From assembly GCF_022869785.1 (NCBI RefSeq), contig NZ_CP094997.1:4774001-4838000 (forward strand): a stretch of DNA of 64,000 nt, in the 5' to 3' direction. Shown here piece after piece: positions 15,426 through 23,537 of this stretch (position 1 is the stretch's first letter; each line of letters begins with the position of its first letter). Below the pieces are notes generated by a model. It was not told the origin of the DNA and did not search any database. It saw only the letters and a list, made by a program, of their open reading frames with translations. The stretch comes from Dyadobacter chenwenxiniae (lineage in GTDB: Bacteria; Bacteroidota; Bacteroidia; Cytophagales; Spirosomataceae). A program made the position numbers and the translations under genes.

Positions 15426-17450
15426 ATGAAACTTTCCAGAAGTTATTTTACCCTCATAATTAGTGTTTTTACTATATGTGTGTATCTGACCGGCTGCAAC
15501 TCAGCCATGCAGGCGTATAAAGACGGCCAAAAGAAATTTGAGAATGGTGAATATGATCTGGCAATCAAGGCGTTCGAGAAAGCCGCTGCTGCAAATATAG
15601 AGCCGGTTCAAACCGATTATCTTATTGCTGAATCCTATCGTCTTTCAAATCGTTTTAAAGAGGCCATTCCTTTTTACAAAAAAGCCATTGACGCAGGCCT
15701 GAATAAGCCCGACGCTAAATTCCAATATGCTTACGCATTGAAAACTGCCGGGCAATACGAAGAAGCTTCTGCTCAGTATGCTTCTTATGCAAAGGACACG
15801 GCTGCTTCGCAAAACTTACAGCAAAGAGCGCTCAGAGAAATTGAGATCCTGCGCATTGCTGATCGCTTACGCACCACCAAAATGGATGTCGAGCTAAAGG
15901 ACATTCCTTTAAACACCTCAAGTTCTGAATTTGGGCCTACTATTCTCGGCAGCGAGCTCGTTTTTTCGTTTTCCAAAAAAGATAAAGTCTATAAGAACAA
16001 TGGCCAGCCTATGCTAGGCCTTTACAAGGTTGCGCTTTCCGAAGATGCGGGTACCACCCAGGGAACGCCGACTTTATTAAGCAATGAGATTTTTGACGCA
16101 GATGCTAATGAAGCATCGCCCGCATTTTCTCCCGACGGGAAAACATTGGTTTTTGCGCGCGGTAACACGGGTAAGAAAAACGGAACACTGGATGTAGACC
16201 TTTATCTGAGCCGCAATGTGAACGGACAATGGACTGCCCCTGCCATTTTGCCTATCAATGATTCCCTCGCCTGGGACGGCTCACCGGCTTTTTCTCGTGA
16301 TGGCAAAACATTATACTTTGCTTCAAATCGTGCAGGTGGCGCGGGCGGAATTGATCTTTACAGAACCAATATGGACGCCTCGGGCCGGTTTAGCAAGCCC
16401 GTGAATATGGGAAAAGACATTAACACGGCCGGAGATGACATGTTCCCTTACGTTGCCGAAGGCGGAAAGCTATACTTCGCGTCAGACGGTCATCCAGGTC
16501 TTGGAAAGCTGGATTTGTTCTCCGCGACCCGGACGCAAGGTGTGATTAGCATTGAAAACCTCGGCTTGCCTTTTAATAGTCCGCAAGATGATTTCGGACT
16601 CGTATTCTATCAGGATTTGAACAAAGGCTTTTTCTCTTCCAACCGGGAAGGCGGCAAGGGTGATGATGACATTTACTATTTCGCAGGACCGGAAGAGGAG
16701 GATAGCACAACGATTGCTAAAAACAATGACCCAAACAGCCCGCTGAATCCAAACAATCCTAATTATATCAATGGTAAGCCAAAGGTTGTAAGATATTTCC
16801 TGGCTGGCAATGTGGTTGAAAACGGATCAACGTCCACGCCGATTGACTCCGCGGTTATTCGTATTTATCCGGACACGGCCGACACGCAAATTGCAGAGCT
16901 TCCATCACGCCGGGATGGAAAATTTGGCACACAGCCTATTGAAGAGGGCAAGTCTTACAGTCTTTTGGTTCAACGCAAAGGTTACATTAGCAAGCGCGAG
17001 CCATTCTCGATGGACGGACGCTCGATTCCGCCTATCTTTTTGACCAAAGAACTGACCGACACAACATTCAATGTGACGATTAAACTCGATAAACTGGAAT
17101 TGAATAAGACATTTGTTCTTGAAAACATCTATTACGATTTGAACAAATACAACATTCGCCCGGATGCGGCAATTGAGCTTGATAAACTGGTGCAAATTTT
17201 AAAGGATAACCCAACCATGAAAATTGAGCTGAGTTCCCACACGGATGCACGTGCCACGGATGCCTATAACATGACACTGTCGCAAAACCGGGCCGAATCT
17301 GCGGTGACTTATCTGAATAGCAAGGGAATTGATGCCGATCGGATGGTGGCAAGAGGTTATGGAGAGCGGGAGCTGATCATTCCGAATGCAAAAACCGAGG
17401 AGGAACATCAGCGTAACCGTCGCACAGAATTCACAATTTTGAGTTACTAA
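15426..17450 (+). CDS. PorE-like lipoprotein: TPR, PD40 propeller, CRD and OmpA domains
   Basis: 674-residue predicted outer-membrane lipoprotein. I start at 15426 (MKLSRSYFTLIISVFTICVY...), which places a lipobox LTGC about 23 residues in; an upstream in-frame ATG at 15390 would spoil the signal peptide. Order of parts: TPR helices (about 25-135, ENGEYDLAIKAFEKAAAANI), a PD40/WD40-like propeller (about 185-430, with ASPAFSPDGKTLVFARG and SPAFSRDGKTLYFASNRAGG), a carboxypeptidase-regulatory-like domain (about 450-550), and a C-terminal OmpA peptidoglycan-binding domain (IELSSHTDARATDAYNMTLS...NRA, about 560-674). This is the architecture described for PorE of the type IX secretion system, which tethers the outer-membrane machinery to peptidoglycan. 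Whether it serves T9SS here is an inference; other OmpA/TPR proteins share the layout and no T9SS gene is nearby. Confidence 0.85.
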   Translation: MKLSRSYFTLIISVFTICVYLTGCNSAMQAYKDGQKKFENGEYDLAIKAFEKAAAANIEPVQTDYLIAESYRLSNRFKEAIPFYKKAIDAGLNKPDAKFQYAYALKTAGQYEEASAQYASYAKDTAASQNLQQRALREIEILRIADRLRTTKMDVELKDIPLNTSSSEFGPTILGSELVFSFSKKDKVYKNNGQPMLGLYKVALSEDAGTTQGTPTLLSNEIFDADANEASPAFSPDGKTLVFARGNTGKKNGTLDVDLYLSRNVNGQWTAPAILPINDSLAWDGSPAFSRDGKTLYFASNRAGGAGGIDLYRTNMDASGRFSKPVNMGKDINTAGDDMFPYVAEGGKLYFASDGHPGLGKLDLFSATRTQGVISIENLGLPFNSPQDDFGLVFYQDLNKGFFSSNREGGKGDDDIYYFAGPEEEDSTTIAKNNDPNSPLNPNNPNYINGKPKVVRYFLAGNVVENGSTSTPIDSAVIRIYPDTADTQIAELPSRRDGKFGTQPIEEGKSYSLLVQRKGYISKREPFSMDGRSIPPIFLTKELTDTTFNVTIKLDKLELNKTFVLENIYYDLNKYNIRPDAAIELDKLVQILKDNPTMKIELSSHTDARATDAYNMTLSQNRAESAVTYLNSKGIDADRMVARGYGERELIIPNAKTEEEHQRNRRTEFTILSY

Positions 17451-17468
17451 CATTAAATTGTCCCTACA

Positions 17469-17510
17469 TGCGCCCGGTCTGAACAAGCTTTCAGGCCGGG
17501 CGCAGTTGTT
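17469..17510 (+). terminator. Probable terminator after the PorE-like gene
   Basis: GC-rich inverted repeat, TGCGCCCGG (17469-17477) with CCGGGCGCA (17496-17504), plus inner pairs, followed by the weak T-run GTTGTT. It starts 19 nt after the stop codon. Confidence 0.6.
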
Positions 17511-17580
17511 ATGGCCCGGCTCGAAATTTGTACTATTGTATTTTCAAAAATTGATTTTCAGCATTATTTAGTTTGTATTA

Positions 17581-18771
17581 ATGGCTCAGCGCATCATCTA
17601 TTGGTTTCGGAACGACTTGCGGTTACGTGATAATGAAGCTTTGTTTTCCGCAGTTTCGGCAGCGAGCGAGATTTTACCTGTCTACGTTTTCGACCCCAGA
17701 CAATTTGATAAAACAAAATTACACTTCCGCCGAACCGGCACCATGCGCGGTCAATTCTTGATTGGCGCGGTGCTCGAATTAAGGGATCGCCTGCGGGAAA
17801 AAGGCGGTGATTTATTGATCCGCGTCGGTATGCCGGAGAATATCGTTGCTCAGCTTGCGGAAGAAAACAACGCGCAATATGTATACACGAGCAAGGAAAT
17901 TGCACCGGCTGAAACGCGCATTGAATCTTCTTTAAGTAAAAATTTAAAATCACTGAATATAGACATTAAGCTGTTTTGGATGGATACACTCATGCACGCG
18001 ACAGACCTGCCCTTCCCAATCGCGAAACTGCCCTCCAATTTTGAAGCTTATTTTAATGAGATCCGAGATAAGCTGCGGGTTAAGCAGCCATTGACAGAGT
18101 CCCAAAGTTTGGTTCTTCCCGCGCAATACGAGGCTGGCTCCGTACCCACATTACAGGAATTGGGAATTGAAGAGTCTGAATTTATAAATCAACCTCTGGA
18201 TAATGGCAAGGCTGGTGAATCGTTAGCACACGAAATTCTTGATCAATATATAGCTGAACATGTAAAAAACGGGAAGCCATTTGAGTCAGCAGATCCGCTT
18301 ACGGACACCCGCTTGTCGGACTGGCTTTCGCTGGGATGCATTTCCGCCAGATACATCTATAACGAGCTTAAAAATGCACACATCAACGACGCAAAAAGTG
18401 ACCCAATGATTGAAAATCTGCTTTCCCGGGACTATTTTCATTGGACATTACTGCGTTATGGCCCGCGAATGTTTAAGCCCAGTGGTGTAAAGCACAATTT
18501 TCTGCAAAGATGGGAAAACGACAATGCAGCTTATGACACCTGGATCAATGGTCAGACCGCGGATAATGAGGTGAATCTTTTAATGGAAAAACTGAAAATG
18601 ACAGGCTTTCTAACATCCTCAGAAAGAACATTGTGTGCCAATTATCTGGTAAATGAGCTAGGTGTCAACTGGACTTGGGGTGCCATGTATTTCGAAAGCC
18701 ACTTGCTGGATTATGAAGTCTCTGTGAACTGGGGACGCTGGAATAACATAGCAGGAGTTGGTGAAAACTAA
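17581..18771 (+). CDS. Cryptochrome/photolyase family protein, short (DASH-like)
   Basis: 396 residues. The N-terminal photolyase alpha/beta domain is clear: IIYWFRNDLRLRDNEALF at residues 5-22. The C-terminal FAD-binding helical domain is recognisable from about residue 200, with LSLGCISARYIYNEL, YFHWTLLRYGPRMF, LVNELGVNWTWGAMYFES and NWGRWNNIAGVG. These are closest to the DASH group, which repairs UV lesions in single-stranded DNA or acts as a blue-light flavoprotein. The protein stops right after AGVGEN, where DASH proteins normally continue for tens of residues; neither other reading frame downstream restores the expected sequence. Flavin binding therefore needs checking. Single-gene unit. 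Confidence 0.85.
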   Translation: MAQRIIYWFRNDLRLRDNEALFSAVSAASEILPVYVFDPRQFDKTKLHFRRTGTMRGQFLIGAVLELRDRLREKGGDLLIRVGMPENIVAQLAEENNAQYVYTSKEIAPAETRIESSLSKNLKSLNIDIKLFWMDTLMHATDLPFPIAKLPSNFEAYFNEIRDKLRVKQPLTESQSLVLPAQYEAGSVPTLQELGIEESEFINQPLDNGKAGESLAHEILDQYIAEHVKNGKPFESADPLTDTRLSDWLSLGCISARYIYNELKNAHINDAKSDPMIENLLSRDYFHWTLLRYGPRMFKPSGVKHNFLQRWENDNAAYDTWINGQTADNEVNLLMEKLKMTGFLTSSERTLCANYLVNELGVNWTWGAMYFESHLLDYEVSVNWGRWNNIAGVGEN

Positions 18772-18920
18772 TGCCAAAGCCTTATTTTTTCATGAAAAAC
18801 CTATTATCCGGTTATTTCCATGCACAAATTGCCCTTTGCCCGGTCGTGTAGTTTTTCTTTCGGATTTTACTAGCTTTGGGCAACTTTGAAACTAATTCAT
18901 TAACTCTAAACTGAATAAAA

Positions 18921-19502
18921 ATGTCAAAAGGACTAATTGCAGTTATCGCCGTAATTTTAATTCTCGGGTTCGTAGGCTGCGGTAAATATAACGGCCTCGT
19001 AAGTAAAGATGAGGTTGTAAAAGAATCATGGGCCAAAGTGGAAAGTCAATATCAGCGTCGTGCTGACCTTATCCCTAACTTGGTAAGCACTGTTAAAGGA
19101 GCTGCCGATTTTGAAAAAGGAACATTAACTGCTGTTATCGAAGCACGTGCAAAGGCCACACAAACCACAATCAATGCAGGCGATCTTACTCCTGAGAACA
19201 TTGCAAAATTCCAGGGCGCACAAGATCAGTTAAGCGGCGCATTATCCCGCTTGCTTGTCACAGTTGAACAATATCCGCAGCTAAAAGCCAATCAGAACTT
19301 CCTTGAATTACAAGCGCAGTTAGAAGGCACTGAAAACCGCATTACGGTTGCCCGCAATGATTTTAACACCGTTGTGAAGGACTATAACCAGGAAGTGCGC
19401 ACATTCCCGAATAACCTTTTCGCCGGTGTCTTCGGGTTTGCCCAAAAAGGATATTTTACAGCCGCAGCTGGCTCCGAAAAAGCACCGACCGTTCAGTTTT
19501 AA
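18921..19502 (+). CDS. lemA: LemA family protein
   Basis: 193 residues with an N-terminal membrane segment (LIAVIAVILILGFVGC; the GFVGC end also resembles a lipobox) and the LemA core: NGLVSKDEVVKESWAKVESQ, YQRRADLIPNLVSTVKGAAD and the C-terminal NDFNTVVKDYNQEVRTFPNN. LemA is a conserved envelope protein of unclear biochemical role, often next to TPM-domain genes, as here (two follow at 33 nt and then overlapping). A -7-like box TAGCTTTG at 18871-18878 lies 42 nt upstream, but its -33 element is poor. Confidence 0.93.
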   Translation: MSKGLIAVIAVILILGFVGCGKYNGLVSKDEVVKESWAKVESQYQRRADLIPNLVSTVKGAADFEKGTLTAVIEARAKATQTTINAGDLTPENIAKFQGAQDQLSGALSRLLVTVEQYPQLKANQNFLELQAQLEGTENRITVARNDFNTVVKDYNQEVRTFPNNLFAGVFGFAQKGYFTAAAGSEKAPTVQF

Positions 19503-19535
19503 TTTAGGTTCGGAAAAAATAAAAACCAGATCATC

Positions 19536-19979
19536 ATGGCCACAGATTCACTTCTTTTCTCTGAAAAGGATCAGCAACGCATCATTGAAGCAATAAAGCA
19601 AGCTGAAACTCAGACTTCCGGTGAGGTGAAAGTGCATATCGAAAAGAAATGCCCGGCTCCGGACGTAATGGAAAGAGCCAAAGAAGTGTTTCTGTTTCTC
19701 AATCTTCACAGGACAGCATTGCAAAATGGTGTCCTGTTTTATCTGGCCTACGAAGACCGCAAATTTGCTGTTTTAGGTGATAAGGGAATTAATGAGAAAG
19801 TGCCCCATGATTTTTGGAACAGCACAAAAGACCTGCTTAAACAGCATTTTGCGAAAGGAGAGTTTATAGAAGGATTGGTTCACGGAATTGCCGAAGCAGG
19901 CTTTCAATTGAAAATCCATTTTCCATACAACTCCAACGACATCAACGAACTGCCGGACGATATTTCGTTCGGTAAATGA
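19536..19979 (+). CDS. TPM-domain protein, cytoplasmic form
   Basis: 147 residues, no signal peptide or membrane segment. It fits the TPM_phosphatase (YgcG/Psb32-like) fold: ISEAIKQAE-type start (IIEAIKQAETQTSGEVKVHI), LHRTALQNGVLFYLAYEDRK, FAVLGDKGINEKVPHDFWNS and a C-terminal HGIAEAGFQLKIHFPYNSND. Such small TPM proteins are commonly encoded with LemA and a second, membrane-anchored TPM protein, as here. The stop codon overlaps the next start (ATGA). Biochemical function unknown. Confidence 0.85.
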   Translation: MATDSLLFSEKDQQRIIEAIKQAETQTSGEVKVHIEKKCPAPDVMERAKEVFLFLNLHRTALQNGVLFYLAYEDRKFAVLGDKGINEKVPHDFWNSTKDLLKQHFAKGEFIEGLVHGIAEAGFQLKIHFPYNSNDINELPDDISFGK

Positions 19980-20764
19980 TCCTTATGAAGAGAATCCTGA
20001 TTGTTTTTTTCCTGGTCATAGCCGCATTTATGAATGCAGCTGCCCAGGACATTCCGCCGAAACCAAACCCGCCCAAACTGGTCAACGACTTTGCCAAACA
20101 GCTCAGCGAGACTGAAAAAGCGCAATTGGAACAAAAACTGGTCGCCTACAATGATTCTACTTCTTCGCAGATTGTCATTGTAATCGTTCCCACAACGGGA
20201 GACTATCCCATCGCGGATTATGCTTTGAAAATTGGCCGGGAATGGGGCGTTGGGCAAAAGGATAAAGACAATGGAATTGTGCTCCTATGGGCTCCTACGG
20301 ATCGTAAAGTGTACATTAGCACCGGCTACGGACTCGAAGGAGCCATTCCTGACGCAGTCGCCAAGCGGATCATTTCGCAAGTCATCACGCCTCAGTTTAA
20401 GAACGGCCAGTTTTATGAAGGACTGGATCAGGGCGTAGATATGATATTCAAATATGCGACGGGTGAATACAAAGCAGATCCCAAACAGGCTGATGAAGAT
20501 GGATCGTTTCCACCATTGCTGATTTTTGTAATTATCTTCATCGTGATCATGGTCTTTATGTTCCGCAACCGCAATAATGGTGGTGGACGCGGCGGAAGAG
20601 GCGGTTTAGGAGGCTTCGGCGGACCATTATTCTTTCCATATACGACGCACTCAGGTGGAGGAAGCTTTTCCGGAAACTGGGGCGGCGGAGGCGGAGGAGG
20701 AGGTGGCTTCGGAGGTTTTGGTGGAGGAAGCTTCGGAGGCGGAGGAGCAGGAGGAGATTATTAG
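19976..20764 (+). CDS. TPM-domain protein, exported and membrane-anchored, glycine-rich tail
   Basis: 262 residues: signal peptide (MKRILIVFFLVIAAFMNAAA), TPM domain (about 30-165: LSETEKAQLEQKLVAYNDST, QIVIVIVPTTGDYPIADYAL, REWGVGQKDKDNGIVLLWAP, ISTGYGLEGAIPD), one transmembrane helix (about 182-200, LLIFVIIFIVIMVFMF), and a Gly/Phe-rich tail. The ATG at 19976 overlaps the previous stop codon; an ATG at 19985 is an equally possible start. It forms one operon with lemA and the small TPM gene. The family resembles YgcG; function unsettled. Confidence 0.88.
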   Translation: MILMKRILIVFFLVIAAFMNAAAQDIPPKPNPPKLVNDFAKQLSETEKAQLEQKLVAYNDSTSSQIVIVIVPTTGDYPIADYALKIGREWGVGQKDKDNGIVLLWAPTDRKVYISTGYGLEGAIPDAVAKRIISQVITPQFKNGQFYEGLDQGVDMIFKYATGEYKADPKQADEDGSFPPLLIFVIIFIVIMVFMFRNRNNGGGRGGRGGLGGFGGPLFFPYTTHSGGGSFSGNWGGGGGGGGGFGGFGGGSFGGGGAGGDY

Positions 20765-20800
20765 AGGCCGTTCTGAGAACCTTAAAATTTGAGTTTTCAA

Positions 20801-20838
20801 AAGCCCGGATGTGACAGTAATGTTCATCCGGGCTTTAT
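20801..20838 (+). terminator. Terminator of the lemA-TPM operon
   Basis: Perfect 11-bp inverted repeat AAGCCCGGATG (20801-20811) with CATCCGGGCTT (20825-20835), followed by TATTAT. It lies 36 nt after the stop codon. Confidence 0.75.
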
Positions 20839-20929
20839 TATGTTCAATACTAAACGCATAACGTATACTAGTGGCATAGTTTTTGGATTAATTTGAATAA
20901 TTCAAATTGTTTAACCTAAACAAATTTCT

Positions 20930-21838
20930 ATGGAAAGGAAAAATAACACTGGTCTATTGGTCGGTTTAATCCTTATGACGATCCTCGCGGCTGTTTTTGG
21001 CTACTTGTACTACAATGAGCGCGCTGTTACAAACAAGCAGGAAGCAGACCTGCAAACCCGGGTAAATGAACTGGCCTCATCAGAAATTAAACTTGACTCC
21101 ATTTCAAAACAACTCGATGCAAGAATTCAGGAAGTCCAGGGACTTGGCGGCGACATTGAAGAATTGCAAAAAGTAAAAGCTGCATTGGAAAACGACCGCA
21201 TTGCCTTGCGCAAAGGAAATTTGACAATGGGAAAAAAAGTAAAAGAATATGAAGCATTCCTTACCAAAAAAGATGAGGAAATCGCTCAGTTAAGGGAAGA
21301 AAACCAGCAGCTGATCAGCCAGAACGAAACATTGGTTCAGGAAAAAACGGTTTTGGAAACAACCAAACAAGCAATCAGTGATTCACTTTCCGGCGTAGTT
21401 TCCAAAAACACAGAGCTCGAATCAAAAGTTACCATGGCAGCAGCGTTGCGGGCGCGCAGTGTGAAGGTGTACGCTGTTTCGTCAAAAGGCAAGGTTAGGG
21501 AAGGTGATAATGTGAAAGCGAAAAGAGTGGACAAAGTGCGGGTTGATTTTATTCTCGAGAAAAACCCATTGACTGCAGCCGATAACAAAACCGTTTATTT
21601 ACGAATCATCGACCCAACAGGCGCAACGATTTCGGATACGAAAACAGGATCCGGAACATTCGATTACAATGGTCAGGAACAAGGATATACCATTAGCAAG
21701 GAAGTAACCTACACCAATAATAATCAAGATGTAAGCATCCTTTATGACCGGGATTCGAACTTCCCCTCCGGGAAATACACCATCGAGCTGTATTCCGAAG
21801 GATTCTCAATAGGAGAAGGCTCATTCTCAGTAAAATAA
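20930..21838 (+). CDS. Membrane-anchored coiled-coil protein of unknown function
   Basis: 302 residues. One N-terminal transmembrane helix (GLLVGLILMTILAAVFGYLY, about 8-28) is followed by a long predicted coiled coil (about 35-165, heptad-rich, e.g. LREENQQLISQNETLVQEKT) and a beta-rich C-terminal domain (about 185-302, with YLRIIDPTGATISD and PSGKYTIELYSEGFSIGEGS). The C-terminal part would be periplasmic. I do not recognise a named family; the domain reads like an immunoglobulin-like module. It is monocistronic, between two terminators. Confidence 0.8.
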   Translation: MERKNNTGLLVGLILMTILAAVFGYLYYNERAVTNKQEADLQTRVNELASSEIKLDSISKQLDARIQEVQGLGGDIEELQKVKAALENDRIALRKGNLTMGKKVKEYEAFLTKKDEEIAQLREENQQLISQNETLVQEKTVLETTKQAISDSLSGVVSKNTELESKVTMAAALRARSVKVYAVSSKGKVREGDNVKAKRVDKVRVDFILEKNPLTAADNKTVYLRIIDPTGATISDTKTGSGTFDYNGQEQGYTISKEVTYTNNNQDVSILYDRDSNFPSGKYTIELYSEGFSIGEGSFSVK

Positions 21839-21866
21839 GCATTACAAAAGCAAAGCATAGTAGGAG

Positions 21867-21911
21867 AAAAGCAGTAATCGGCCTGAATAGTTGGTTACTG
21901 CTTTTATTTTT
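21867..21911 (+). terminator. Terminator after the coiled-coil gene
   Basis: Inverted repeat AAAAGCAGTAA (21867-21877) with TTACTGCTTTT (21895-21905), 17-nt loop, followed by ATTTTTAT. Likely active on the plus strand. Confidence 0.8.
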
Positions 21912-22003
21912 ATGGATTTATTTATATTTATCGTTATTCCCTATCTTGTGCGATAAAATTTTCAATAAATAACCCATAAAACCAAATAAAACACTTCTCT
22001 TCT

Positions 22004-23494
22004 ATGTCTTCACAGATATCTCAAAAACATCCCAAAGGCTTGTACGTCTTGTTTTTTGCCGAAATGTGGGAGCGTTTCAGTTACTACGGGATGCGTGCGA
22101 TACTTTTACTTTTCCTGCTCGATTCTGTGAGGGGCGGAATGTCTATGAGCGCAGGTGAAGCTGCTGCTATTTATGGACTTTATACCGCATCGGTATATCT
22201 GCTAACATTACCCGGCGGCTGGCTTGCCGATAATATTTTAGGACAAAAGAAAGCGATTTGGTATGGAGGAATTGTGATTATGTTGGGTCACATTATTCTT
22301 GCTGTGCCGGGCGGCTCGGGCTTATTCTTTTTGGGATTGACAACCGTTGCTGTTGGGACAGGTCTGTTAAAGCCCAATATTAGCTCAATTGTTGGAGAGC
22401 TTTATCCCGAAGGCGGTGCGCGGCGCGATGCAGCATTCTCCATCTTTTATATGGGGATAAATCTGGGATCATTTCTCGGAATTGCCATTGTGGGATATCT
22501 TGGAGAGCGCGTGAGCTGGCATATGGGCTTCGGTGCCGCTGCGATCGGAATGCTTCTGGGCCTGGTTGTTTTCCGTTATGGAAGTGCAAAATATCTGAAA
22601 GGAATGGGCGATGTGCCGCCTGCAAGGATCGCAACGGCCGAGTCAGATGCGCAAAAAGGTGCGAACAAAAAGCTTGGTTACCTTTTCATTGGAGCACTCG
22701 TCGTGCTCCTGATCATTCTGCAAACTTCCGGCGTTCTTGACATGACCACTGCCCAGGGATTGGCGAAAGGTGCTGGCGTGATCATTGTAATTATCTCTGC
22801 TTCCTATTTCCTGTTTATATTGTTTGCGGGCGGACTGACCCGCGTGGAACAATATCGCGTGTTGGTGTTGATCATCTTATTCCTTGCGATTTCGCTGTTT
22901 TGGGCTGGATACGAACAAGCTGGAACGTCACTTCAAATCTTCGCCGAGCGGCATACACAAAGAGTCATTGGCGGATGGGAAGTGCCATCGAGCTGGTTCC
23001 AGAATTTCCAGCCGACCTTTGTTTTGCTTTTCGCACCGGTTTTGGCGAGTCTCTGGATATATCTTTCGACTAAAAATCTCAACCCATCCATTCCTGTGAA
23101 ATTCGGTGCAGGATTAATTTTGCTTGGATTGAGCTTTTTTGTAATGGTTGCGGCTTCTAACATTGCGGTTACCGGTGAACTTGCATCTCCGTTATTCCTG
23201 ACCTCTACTTATTTCCTGCACACCATCGGGGAATTGTGCGTAAGTCCGGTCGGGTTAAGTTCATATACAAAGCTTGCCCCTAAACGCTATGTGAGCCAAC
23301 TGATGGGCATCTGGTTCGTAGGTGCTTCGCTCGGGAACCTCATCGCCGGGATTTTTGCAGGCGGTTTTGATGAAGAAAACATCATGCAAATGCCCGCATT
23401 ATTCAATCAGGTAGCCATTATCACAACCATTTTTGGTCTTATTCTGCTTGTTTTCTGGAAGCCGATCAAAGGCTGGATGGGCGGAATCTCGTAG
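22004..23494 (+). CDS. Proton-dependent oligopeptide transporter (POT/PTR family)
   Basis: 496-residue inner-membrane MFS protein with about 14 hydrophobic segments, as in bacterial POT carriers. The family motif ExxERFxYY is present as EMWERFSYYGMRAILLLF near residue 18-35, and the second signature follows the GxxLLKPNISSIVGELY region. It imports di- and tripeptides with protons. The neighbouring M13 peptidase suggests peptide use as a nutrient. Confidence 0.93.
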   Translation: MSSQISQKHPKGLYVLFFAEMWERFSYYGMRAILLLFLLDSVRGGMSMSAGEAAAIYGLYTASVYLLTLPGGWLADNILGQKKAIWYGGIVIMLGHIILAVPGGSGLFFLGLTTVAVGTGLLKPNISSIVGELYPEGGARRDAAFSIFYMGINLGSFLGIAIVGYLGERVSWHMGFGAAAIGMLLGLVVFRYGSAKYLKGMGDVPPARIATAESDAQKGANKKLGYLFIGALVVLLIILQTSGVLDMTTAQGLAKGAGVIIVIISASYFLFILFAGGLTRVEQYRVLVLIILFLAISLFWAGYEQAGTSLQIFAERHTQRVIGGWEVPSSWFQNFQPTFVLLFAPVLASLWIYLSTKNLNPSIPVKFGAGLILLGLSFFVMVAASNIAVTGELASPLFLTSTYFLHTIGELCVSPVGLSSYTKLAPKRYVSQLMGIWFVGASLGNLIAGIFAGGFDEENIMQMPALFNQVAIITTIFGLILLVFWKPIKGWMGGIS

Positions 23495-23537
23495 TCAATC
23501 ATTCACATCAACACATAAACATTCACAAAAACACCAC

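Noticed and set aside
23433..23537. N-terminal extension of the M13 peptidase into the transporter gene
   Set aside because: It precedes the signal peptide and overlaps the POT gene by 62 nt in another frame.
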